Source of the DNA: Rhizobium sp. Root483D2
Lineage (GTDB): Bacteria; Pseudomonadota; Alphaproteobacteria; Rhizobiales; Rhizobiaceae
Assembly: GCF_001426685.1 (NCBI RefSeq)
Contig: NZ_LMFB01000009.1
Location: 324,454 to 388,453, forward strand
Length of the DNA stretch: 64,000 nucleotides
Reading direction: 5' to 3'
Numbering within the stretch: the first letter of the stretch is position 1; each line of letters opens with the position of its first letter. This document shows, piece after piece, positions 55,597-64,000 of the stretch. The translations under genes and the position numbers were made by a program. The notes under the pieces are model-generated. The model had not been told where the DNA came from. It was given only the letters and a program-made list of their open reading frames with translations, and did no database searches.

Positions 55597-56117
55597 GGCG
55601 AAACCTCCGTCGTCCCGTCCGTCATTGTCGTATGTGCCAGCTCCGCCTTGGCATAGGCAACGGCGCGCCGCGCGGCGGCCAGTATCTCAAGATGCGTGCC
55701 GCACCGGCAAAGATGATGCTTTAGTGCCTCGCGTATATCGCTCTCGTCAGGATCGGTATTGCGTTTGAGCAGTCCGACCGTAGCGATGATCATGCCGTTG
55801 AGGCAATAGCCGCATTGCGCCGCCGCTTCCTCGATAAAGGCCCGCTGCACCGGGTGCAGATCTCCGGCCACCGAAAGCCCCTCGAGCGTGGTCACGCGCC
55901 GCGTCCCGATTGCGCCAAGCGGCACGGTACAGGAGCGCACCGGGCGGCCGTCAACCAGAACAGCGCATGCGCCGCATTCGCCCAGGCCACAGCCGTATTT
56001 CGGGCCGTTCAGGGAAAGGTCGTTGCGCAGAATATAGAGGAGTGGTGTTTCCGGCTTGGCGTCAACGTGCCAGAGGGCGTCGTTTACGGTCAATGAAACG
56101 GAAACGGGCCGCGTCAA
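55593..56117 (-). CDS. nicA: Nicotinate hydroxylase iron-sulfur subunit (NicA-like)
   Basis: This 174-residue protein has two 2Fe-2S sites: the plant-ferredoxin type (C43, C48, C51, C63 in YGCGLGECGAC and RSCTV) and the second helical type (QCGYC, LCRCGTH). It carries electrons from the molybdenum centre of the NicB-like subunit. The frame begins with TTG at 56117 behind GGAGCAG; no ATG fits better. First gene of the minus-strand nic operon. Confidence 0.9.
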   Translation of the reverse strand: MTRPVSVSLTVNDALWHVDAKPETPLLYILRNDLSLNGPKYGCGLGECGACAVLVDGRPVRSCTVPLGAIGTRRVTTLEGLSVAGDLHPVQRAFIEEAAAQCGYCLNGMIIATVGLLKRNTDPDESDIREALKHHLCRCGTHLEILAAARRAVAYAKAELAHTTMTDGTTEVSP

Positions 56118-56270
56118 GGCAGCTGCTCCGGCGCCGCGTCAGCGGTTCGGCCAAAGCCTTTTGCACCCGGACGGATCGCTATCAGGCTGGCCCCTTTGTG
56201 GTGCCTGTTCCTCATAACGATGCGACTGTCACCGACATCACGCATCTGCTGCCCCTTATTTTTATATAAA

Positions 56271-56284
56271 AAGCGTATACGCTT
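56271..56284. promoter_or_regulatory. Palindrome AAGCGTATACGCTT, probable NicR operator 1
   Basis: A perfect 14-bp palindrome lies in the 357-base divergent region between nicA and nicC. It has a twin at 56399-56411. MarR-type regulators bind such sites. Confidence 0.65.
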
Positions 56285-56398
56285 CATATGGTAAGCTGGC
56301 AAGCCAAATTTTACCGTTGCAAACGGCGAGAAACCCGGTAGGCTTTGATTTATAAATTGCAAAGCCGATAAAAACTGATGCCTGGTGCTTGCTATTTA

Positions 56399-58408
<2,010 letters not shown>

Positions 58409-58481
58409 CCGGCAGCGGCGGATTACCCGATCCGCCGCTGTTTCTTTTTTGCCATTGTTCGTGAAGCAGAGGATGTCATCC

Positions 58482-59234
58482 GTGCAGAAATATTACCGTA
58501 TCGGTCAGATCGTACCCAGTTCCAACACCACCATGGAAACCGAAATCCCGGCCATGCTGACAGCGCGGCAATCCATCCGCCCGGAACGCTTCACCTTCCA
58601 TTCCAGCCGCATGCGCATGAAGAAGGTGGTCAAGGAAGAACTGGCGGCGATGGATGCGGAATCCGACCGTTGCGCCATCGAACTCTCCGATGCCCGTGTC
58701 GATGTGCTGGGTTACGCCTGCCTGGTTGCGATCATGGCCATGGGGCTCGGCTATCATCGCCAGTCGGAAAAACGCCTGACCGGCCGCACCCAGGAAAACG
58801 GAACGGATATCCCGGTCGTCACCAGCGCCGGTGCCCTGATCGAAGGGCTGAAGGTCATGAAGGCGAAGAAGATCGCCGTCGTGGCACCCTATATGAAGCC
58901 GCTCACCGAACTCGTCGTCGATTATATTCGCGAAGAAGGTTTCGAGGTTGTGGATTGGCGCGCGCTGGAAATTCCCGACAACCTCGATGTCGCGCGCCAC
59001 GATCCGGAGAACTTGCCCGCCATCGTGCAGACGCTCGATCTGACGGATGTCGACGTGATCGTGCTGTCGGCCTGCGTGCAGATGCCGTCTTTGCCTGTCA
59101 TTGCCAAGGTCGAGGCGATGACCGGAAAGCCGGTGCTGACGGCCGCCGCCGCCACCACCTACTGCATGCTGAAATCGCTCGGTCTGGAAGCGGTCGCGCC
59201 GGGTGCCGGTGCGCTTCTGTCCGGGGCCTATTAG
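58482..59234 (+). CDS. nicE: Maleate cis-trans isomerase (NicE)
   Basis: This 250-residue Asp/Glu racemase-superfamily protein has the two catalytic cysteines C80 (LGYACLV) and C198 (LSACVQM) in the expected places, and the start RIGQIVPSSNTTMETE. It converts maleate to fumarate. I chose GTG at 58482 because AGAGG is nine bases upstream and the length then equals the family norm; ATG at 58473 is possible. Confidence 0.92.
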   Translation: MQKYYRIGQIVPSSNTTMETEIPAMLTARQSIRPERFTFHSSRMRMKKVVKEELAAMDAESDRCAIELSDARVDVLGYACLVAIMAMGLGYHRQSEKRLTGRTQENGTDIPVVTSAGALIEGLKVMKAKKIAVVAPYMKPLTELVVDYIREEGFEVVDWRALEIPDNLDVARHDPENLPAIVQTLDLTDVDVIVLSACVQMPSLPVIAKVEAMTGKPVLTAAAATTYCMLKSLGLEAVAPGAGALLSGAY

Positions 59235-59241
59235 GGAGACG

Positions 59242-59886
59242 ATGATGCAAAGCGCGGAAACGAACTATCAGGGTGTATGGGGCAACCGGATCGGTTTTGG
59301 TCAACGTCCGGCTCTTCTCGTTATTGATTTCCTGAAAGCCTATACGATCGAGGGCGCTCCGCTCTATGCACCCGGCGTGATCGATGCGGTCGCGCAGACA
59401 CCCGAACTGATCCAGGCCGCCCGCGCCGCCGGCATTCCCGTCATCCATACCCGCATTCTCTATCTGGCGGAAAACTGCGCGGATGGCGGCATGTGGGTGA
59501 AGAAGTCGCCGGTCATGAAGGCGATGGTCGAGGGCAATGTACTGGCTGAGTTCTGCGATGAGGTGCAGCCCGAACAGGGTGAACTCGTCATCGTCAAACA
59601 ATATGCCAGCGCTTTCTTCGGCACCAGCCTGGCGTCGCATCTGCACGCGCAGGGCATCGACACGGTCATCATGGCGGGCTGCTCGACCAGCGGCTGCATC
59701 CGGGCAAGTGCCGTCGATGCGGTTCAATACGGGTTCAGGCCCATCGTCGTGCGCGATTGCGTCGGCGACCGGCATCCCGACCCGCACAATGCCAACCTCT
59801 TCGACATCGACAGCAAATATGGCGATGTCGTCTCAAAGGAAGAAGCGATCGCCGAAATCGCCAAGGTCAAGATCGGCTGTCCGTAA
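59242..59886 (+). CDS. nicF: Maleamate amidohydrolase (NicF)
   Basis: This 214-residue isochorismatase-superfamily hydrolase has the triad D29 (LLVIDF), K119 (VIVKQYASAFFGT) and C152 (TSGCIRAS). It hydrolyses maleamate to maleate and ammonia. AGGGAGA lies just before; ATG at 59245 is an equally good start. Confidence 0.9.
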   Translation: MMQSAETNYQGVWGNRIGFGQRPALLVIDFLKAYTIEGAPLYAPGVIDAVAQTPELIQAARAAGIPVIHTRILYLAENCADGGMWVKKSPVMKAMVEGNVLAEFCDEVQPEQGELVIVKQYASAFFGTSLASHLHAQGIDTVIMAGCSTSGCIRASAVDAVQYGFRPIVVRDCVGDRHPDPHNANLFDIDSKYGDVVSKEEAIAEIAKVKIGCP

Positions 59887-59929
59887 CGGGACAAAATACC
59901 CACGCCTTGAATCAATAAAGGGAACAAGC

Positions 59930-60961
59930 ATGGATCACTTCAGCTTTACGGAAATCTGCCTGCATCAGTTGAAGATGTCGGGCGTCCACGAGGGCGAAAA
60001 ACTCATCGTCCTGACCCAGGGCAACGAGCGCCTCGATTATGCCGATGCCTTCATGGCGGCAGGCATGCGTCTTGGCGCCAAGATGTACCACATGCGTTTG
60101 CCGCCGGTGCCGCCGGCCGGTGCATGGGCAGTCGGCCAGACGGGTCTTGCAGCCATGCCGGAAGCGGTCGAGGCGCTGAAGGCCGCCGACATGTTGATCG
60201 ATTGCATCTTTCTGCTCTTCAGCCCGGAACAGATGGCAATCCAGGCGTCCGGCACGCGTATTCTGACGGCCGTGGAACCGCCGGAGCTTCTCGCCCGCAT
60301 GCTGCCGACGAAGGAATTGCGCGAGCGCGTTGAATTTGCCGGCGACCTGCTCTCCAAGGCGAAGGTGATGCGGATCACGTCCGAGCATGGCACAGACGTG
60401 ACTTACAAGCTCAACACCTATCCCGCCATCACCGAATATGCCTGCACCGACGAGCCGGGCCGCTGGGACCATTGGCCGTCCGGCTTCGTGTTTACCGGTG
60501 GGGACGATGACGGCGTCGACGGGACGATCGTCGTTGCTCCCGGCGATATCCTGCTGCCGCAGAATATCTATGTGCGCGATCCGATCATCTACACGATCGA
60601 AAATGGCTGGATCACCGATATCCGCGGCGGCCTCGATGCCGAGCTTGTGAAGTCGTACATGGACGGTTTCAACGATCCGCGCGGCATGGGCATGAGCCAT
60701 GTCGGCTGGGGCCTCAATCAGAACGCCAAATGGCATCGCATAGTGCCCGGCGAATTCCCGGGCGGCATGGGCATGGAAGCACGCTCCTTCTACGGCAACG
60801 TGATGTTCTCGACCGGCCCCAACAACGAGCTGGGCGGACCGAACGATACGGCCTGCCATCTGGACATCCCGATGCGCAATTGCTCGCTGTTCCTGGATGA
60901 CGAGCCGATGGTTCTGAACGGCGACATCGCCGTCAAGGAAATGCAGTACAAATTCGACTGA
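59930..60961 (+). CDS. nicX: 2,5-dihydroxypyridine 5,6-dioxygenase (NicX)
   Basis: This 343-residue enzyme belongs to the extradiol-type family of NicX, which resembles leucine aminopeptidase-like M29 proteins. The iron ligands are consistent with E175, H310 and D312 (TACHLDIPM). It opens 2,5-dihydroxypyridine to N-formylmaleamate. AAAGGG precedes the ATG. The operon order C-D-E-F-X places it after nicF. Confidence 0.92.
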   Translation: MDHFSFTEICLHQLKMSGVHEGEKLIVLTQGNERLDYADAFMAAGMRLGAKMYHMRLPPVPPAGAWAVGQTGLAAMPEAVEALKAADMLIDCIFLLFSPEQMAIQASGTRILTAVEPPELLARMLPTKELRERVEFAGDLLSKAKVMRITSEHGTDVTYKLNTYPAITEYACTDEPGRWDHWPSGFVFTGGDDDGVDGTIVVAPGDILLPQNIYVRDPIIYTIENGWITDIRGGLDAELVKSYMDGFNDPRGMGMSHVGWGLNQNAKWHRIVPGEFPGGMGMEARSFYGNVMFSTGPNNELGGPNDTACHLDIPMRNCSLFLDDEPMVLNGDIAVKEMQYKFD

Positions 60962-61140
60962 TCCTTCGGCTTCCGGCCGGATTCTCATCGAAGCGACGGA
61001 GAAATTTTAAGAGCCCTGGCCGCCATTCGTGGTGGCCTGGGCACGGCAAACCCGTGCGTTCGCTGTCGAGAGACAAGGTGGCAGAGACCACCGCTCTTGA
61101 ACCACAGCGACCGCCATGATTTCAAATAAAGAGGGGTACC

Positions 61141-62454
61141 ATGCAGTCACCAATTACAGTTGAAGACGGTCTGAGAATGGCCGGTGTCGGCGCTTTCCAA
61201 AAGCGTCTGTTCGTCATTTTCGGCCTGGTCTGGGCGGCGGACGCCATGCAGGTGCTGGCGATCGGTTTCAGCGCGCCGTCGATTGCCGCCAGTTTCGGCA
61301 TTACCGTTCCGCAGGCGCTGCAGACCGGCACTTTGTTTTTCCTCGGAATGCTGATCGGTGCCTTCGTTTTCGGACGCTTGGCAGACAGGATCGGCCGCCG
61401 CCCCGTGCTGTTCATCGCCATCATCCTCGATGCGATCTGCGGTGTCGCCTCGGCTTTCGCCCCTGATCTCCAGTGGCTGCTTGTGGCGCGGTTCCTGACC
61501 GGCCTTGGCGTCGGCGGCACGCTTCCGGTCGATTACGCCATGATGGCCGAGTTCCTTCCCTCCGATAGGCGCGGCCGCTGGCTGGTTCTGCTTGAAGGCT
61601 TTTGGGCTGTTGGCACCGTCGCCCTCGCTCTTCTGGCGCTCGGTGCCGGAACACAAGGCGGCGAAGCCTGGAGGACGATTTTCTTCGTGACCGGTCTTCC
61701 CGCCCTGATCGGTGTCGTGCTGCGCTTCTACGTTCCGGAATCGCCCCTCTATCTCAACCAGCAGGGACGCTCGGACCAGGCGCGGAAAGTGCTGCAGACG
61801 GTCGCCAAGGCCAACGGCACGAATGTTGAAATTCCGCCGCTCGTGCAGCAGAAGCCGCAACGCAAGTCGATATCAGCGCTCTTTTCCGGCGATCTGCGCC
61901 GCCGGACGATTTTCCTGATGCTCGCCTGGATGCTGATCTCGGTCTCCTATTACGGCGTGTTCGTCTATCTGCCGGTAAAGCTTGCCGCCGATGGTTTCGG
62001 TTTTGTCCGTGGCCAGGTCTTCCTCGTCATTCTGGCAATCGCACAGTTGCCGGGCTATGCACTTGCGGCCTATGGCGTCGAGAAATGGGGCAGGAAGCCC
62101 ACATTGATCGGCTTCCTGCTGCTCAGCGCTATTGGAACGCTGGCCTACGGCCTGGGGCAGACGGCGGAGATTATCGTGGCCGCAACCCTGCTGCTGAGCT
62201 TTGCGCTTTTGGGCACATGGGGTGCAATCTATGCATTTACGCCCGAGATATACCCGACGACGCTGCGGGCAAGCGGCATGGGCATGGCCGGCTCGGTCGC
62301 ACGTTTTGGCGGTCTCCTGGCACCGTCGATCGTGGCCCCTCTGATGACCTCGAACTTCGGCCTTGCTCTGGGCGTGATCTCCGGCCTGCTGGTTGTCGCT
62401 GCCGTCAGCGTCTGGCTGATCAACGCGGAATCGAAGGATCGTGTCCTCGAGTAA
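61141..62454 (+). CDS. nicT: MFS transporter, probable nicotinate uptake (NicT)
   Basis: This 437-residue transporter has twelve membrane segments and MFS loop motifs (GRLADRIGRRPVLF; EKWGRKPTLIGF) of the aromatic acid:H+ symporter group. Its location in the nic operon points to nicotinate or 6-hydroxynicotinate as cargo. GAGGGG precedes the ATG. Confidence 0.88.
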   Translation: MQSPITVEDGLRMAGVGAFQKRLFVIFGLVWAADAMQVLAIGFSAPSIAASFGITVPQALQTGTLFFLGMLIGAFVFGRLADRIGRRPVLFIAIILDAICGVASAFAPDLQWLLVARFLTGLGVGGTLPVDYAMMAEFLPSDRRGRWLVLLEGFWAVGTVALALLALGAGTQGGEAWRTIFFVTGLPALIGVVLRFYVPESPLYLNQQGRSDQARKVLQTVAKANGTNVEIPPLVQQKPQRKSISALFSGDLRRRTIFLMLAWMLISVSYYGVFVYLPVKLAADGFGFVRGQVFLVILAIAQLPGYALAAYGVEKWGRKPTLIGFLLLSAIGTLAYGLGQTAEIIVAATLLLSFALLGTWGAIYAFTPEIYPTTLRASGMGMAGSVARFGGLLAPSIVAPLMTSNFGLALGVISGLLVVAAVSVWLINAESKDRVLE

Positions 62455-62464
62455 ATTGCGAACT

Positions 62465-62497
62465 GTCTCACGGCACGCTAGCACCGTGCCGTGAGAC
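62465..62497 (+). terminator. Perfect 13-bp inverted repeat after nicT
   Basis: GTCTCACGGCACG and CGTGCCGTGAGAC pair around CTAGCAC, ten bases after the nicT stop. There is no T-tract, so it may act as a weak terminator, message stabiliser or binding site. Confidence 0.55.
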
Positions 62498-62599
62498 CAT
62501 ACCGCCGCCCACAACCGCTCGTGTCAGTCCGGTCTTGACGATCGATCCGCTTGCGATTTGCAGCGTTTTGGAAGAAGACAGAATGGAATGGGAGCGAGC

Positions 62600-63082
62600 G
62601 TGACAACGATGACTGGCGGCGATGACAGGAAGGACTTGGGCCGGCGGGACCCTTATCTGGTCACCGAGCAGGTGGGCCATCTGCTGCGCAAAGCCTATCA
62701 GCGGCATCTCGCCATCTTCCAGAGCAATGCCAGCGATCCCGACCTGACATCCGTGCAATTCGTGACACTTTGCGCCCTACATGACCTCGGCCCCAGCTCG
62801 CAGGTCGAACTCGTCAAGGCGACCTCGGTCGATCAGGCAACCATCCGCGGCATCGTCGAAAGACTGAAGGCGCGGGGCCTGATCGATCTTTCCCGGGATG
62901 AGGCAGACGGCCGCAAGGTGGTGATTTCGCTTTTGCCCAAGGGCGATGCGGTGCTGGAACAGATGTATCCGCAAGGCCATCTTATCAGTGAAAAGACGAT
63001 GGGCCGTCTCAACCCGGCCGAGCGGGTGGCGCTTCTCTACCTTCTGCGCAAGATCGCGGAAGAGGATGAACAGGACAGTTGA
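62600..63082 (+). CDS. nicR: MarR-family regulator of nicotinate genes (NicR)
   Basis: This 160-residue winged-helix protein has LTSVQFVTLCALHDLGPSSQ, QATIRGIVERLKARGL and the wing DEADGRKVVISL. In Pseudomonas NicR represses the nic operons until 6-hydroxynicotinate binds. The palindromes at 56271 and 56399 are its likely targets. I chose GTG at 62600 behind GGGAGCGA; ATG at 62588 and 62609 are alternatives. A paralogue lies at 40759-41247. Confidence 0.88.
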   Translation: MTTMTGGDDRKDLGRRDPYLVTEQVGHLLRKAYQRHLAIFQSNASDPDLTSVQFVTLCALHDLGPSSQVELVKATSVDQATIRGIVERLKARGLIDLSRDEADGRKVVISLLPKGDAVLEQMYPQGHLISEKTMGRLNPAERVALLYLLRKIAEEDEQDS

Positions 63083-63122
63083 AAGCCAGGGCGCCGTGCC
63101 AGAACCGACCGGAGTGTTCCCG

Positions 63123-63785
63123 ATGGAGATCGATCCACAATCAAAACCGGTTGGCGCAAATGATATGCTTGATGGCACGGCATCGGTCGCGATCGTCCTT
63201 CTGGCTGCCGGCAAGGCAAGCCGTATGGGCGAGGGGGGAGCTCATAAGCTGCTGGCCGAATTCGACGGTATCCCGCTCGTGCGGCGTTCAGCGCTTGCTG
63301 CCCTTGGTGCCGATGCCGCGACCGTTGTCGCCGTCACCGGCCATCGCCGCGCGGAGATCGAAACCGCACTTGCCGGTCTCGACATACACATTGCCGAAAA
63401 TCCCGATTATGCAACGGGTATTGCAAGTTCGCTGGTGACCGGCTTTGCCGCACTGGGCGTGCATGAAGCCGACGGCGTGCTGGTCATGCTCGCTGATATG
63501 CCGGGCGTCACACATGCCGATCTCAACGCGCTGATTGCTGCGTTCCGGAGGTCGTCCGGAGATGTGATTGTGCGGGCGGTGTCCAACGGCAAGCGCGGCA
63601 ATCCGGTGATCCTGCCACGCTCTTTGGGGCCTGCGGTAACGAGGCTTGTTGGCGATACCGGCGCGCGGCACCTCATCGAGACCTCCGGCCTCCCGGTGAT
63701 CGATGTCGATATCGGCGACGCCGCCCATCTGGACGTCGATACGCCGCAAGATGTCATCGCTGCCGGTGGTGTTTTGCGCGGATAG
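63123..63785 (+). CDS. MobA-like nucleotidyltransferase (molybdopterin cytidylyltransferase, MocA type)
   Basis: This 220-residue protein has the NTP-transferase start LLAAGKASRMGEGGAHKLLAEFDGIPLVRR, cited in parts, with the metal-binding VLVMLADMPGV. MocA-type enzymes make molybdopterin cytosine dinucleotide, the cofactor form used by xanthine-dehydrogenase-like hydroxylases such as NicAB. Its position after nicR is a functional link. Start 63123 follows GGAG; ATG at 63066 would overlap nicR. Confidence 0.85.
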   Translation: MEIDPQSKPVGANDMLDGTASVAIVLLAAGKASRMGEGGAHKLLAEFDGIPLVRRSALAALGADAATVVAVTGHRRAEIETALAGLDIHIAENPDYATGIASSLVTGFAALGVHEADGVLVMLADMPGVTHADLNALIAAFRRSSGDVIVRAVSNGKRGNPVILPRSLGPAVTRLVGDTGARHLIETSGLPVIDVDIGDAAHLDVDTPQDVIAAGGVLRG

Positions 63786-63848
63786 ACCTGCACGCTGCCG
63801 GATCAAGGACTCTGATCGGTACCTATCAAGCCGAACAGAAATGCCGTC

Positions 63849-64000
63849 TCAGCGCGCGTTGCCGGGCAGGTGAAAGGCCTGCTGGAAATAGGCGCGAAAG
63901 GCGAGCATCTGCGGCGAGAGGTCGATATTCTTGCGCCAGGCCAATCCGACGTCCATCGCCGGTATGGTGTCGCGAACATTGATGGTTTCAATGCGCCGGC
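63849..64000 (-). CDS. LysR-family regulator, C-terminal fragment cut by the window edge
   Basis: Only about 50 codons are present, on the minus strand, ending AYFQQAFHLPGNAR before TGA at 63849-63851. The segment DVGLAWRKNIDLSPQM is typical of the end of a LysR effector domain. The helix-turn-helix lies beyond base 64000. Relation to the nic genes is unknown. Confidence 0.65.
   Translation of the reverse strand, partial: RRIETINVRDTIPAMDVGLAWRKNIDLSPQMLAFRAYFQQAFHLPGNAR

Overview
The window reads as a high-GC alphaproteobacterial replicon, most likely from a member of the Rhizobiaceae (Rhizobium/Agrobacterium/Sinorhizobium type). The clues are a SyrB-type regulator pair, a DUF1127 gene followed by an array of CCTCCTCCC hairpins, a SorC regulator fused to DhaK, a complete hydroxyproline catabolic region, a complete nicotinate (nic) pathway and five separate ABC uptake systems. 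Such packing of catabolic operons is typical of rhizobial chromids or megaplasmids. No rRNA, tRNA, CRISPR array or intact insertion sequence was seen.

Layout. (1) 15-8452, minus strand: sugar/polyol operon running ABC ATPase, permease, binding protein, GolD/DthD-like polyol dehydrogenase, DhaK, DhaL, then a SorC regulator fused to a second DhaK. It probably takes up a tetritol such as D-threitol, oxidises it and phosphorylates the ketose. (2) 8846-21684: hydroxyproline region with a trans-3-hydroxyproline dehydratase-like protein, GntR regulator, deaminase, pyrroline-2-carboxylate reductase, semialdehyde dehydrogenase, polar amino acid ABC importer, FAD D-hydroxyproline dehydrogenase, 4-hydroxyproline epimerase and aconitase X. 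Four similar 21-bp boxes lie in front of its transcripts. (3) 21779-26635: mixed genes, namely an orphan AbrB antitoxin with a five-codon toxin remnant, an unknown small protein, a MATE exporter, two SyrB-like proteins and a DnaQ-like exonuclease. (4) 26796-35271: an XRE-cupin regulator with three matching operators, then an eight-gene operon (ABC importer, phosphotriesterase-like hydrolase, GATase1-like protein, PfkB kinase, BtpA/SgcQ protein, M20 amidohydrolase) whose substrate I cannot name. (5) 35464-38265: DUF1127 gene with a four-hairpin small-RNA array, dinB, and an HtrA-like protein that lacks all three catalytic residues. (6) 38377-45708, minus: spermidine-type ABC importer, cysteine hydrolase, a NicR-like MarR regulator and a GH3 glucosidase. 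(7) 46099-56117, minus: nicA, cytochrome-fused nicB, xdhC, then a GH106-like and a GH63-like glycosidase. (8) 56475-63785, plus: nicC, nicD, nicE, nicF, nicX, nicT, nicR and a MobA-like cytidylyltransferase. The window ends inside a LysR gene.

How they work together. Regions 7 and 8 encode the aerobic route nicotinate > 6-hydroxynicotinate > 2,5-dihydroxypyridine > N-formylmaleamate > maleamate > maleate > fumarate, plus uptake, regulation and cofactor maturation. Glycosidases in the same transcription unit, and a second NicR-like regulator beside a glucosidase and an importer, suggest (inference only) that plant-derived conjugates may be a source of the pyridine. Regions 1, 2 and 4 are further uptake-plus-catabolism modules. 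The whole window looks like a scavenging platform for plant compounds.
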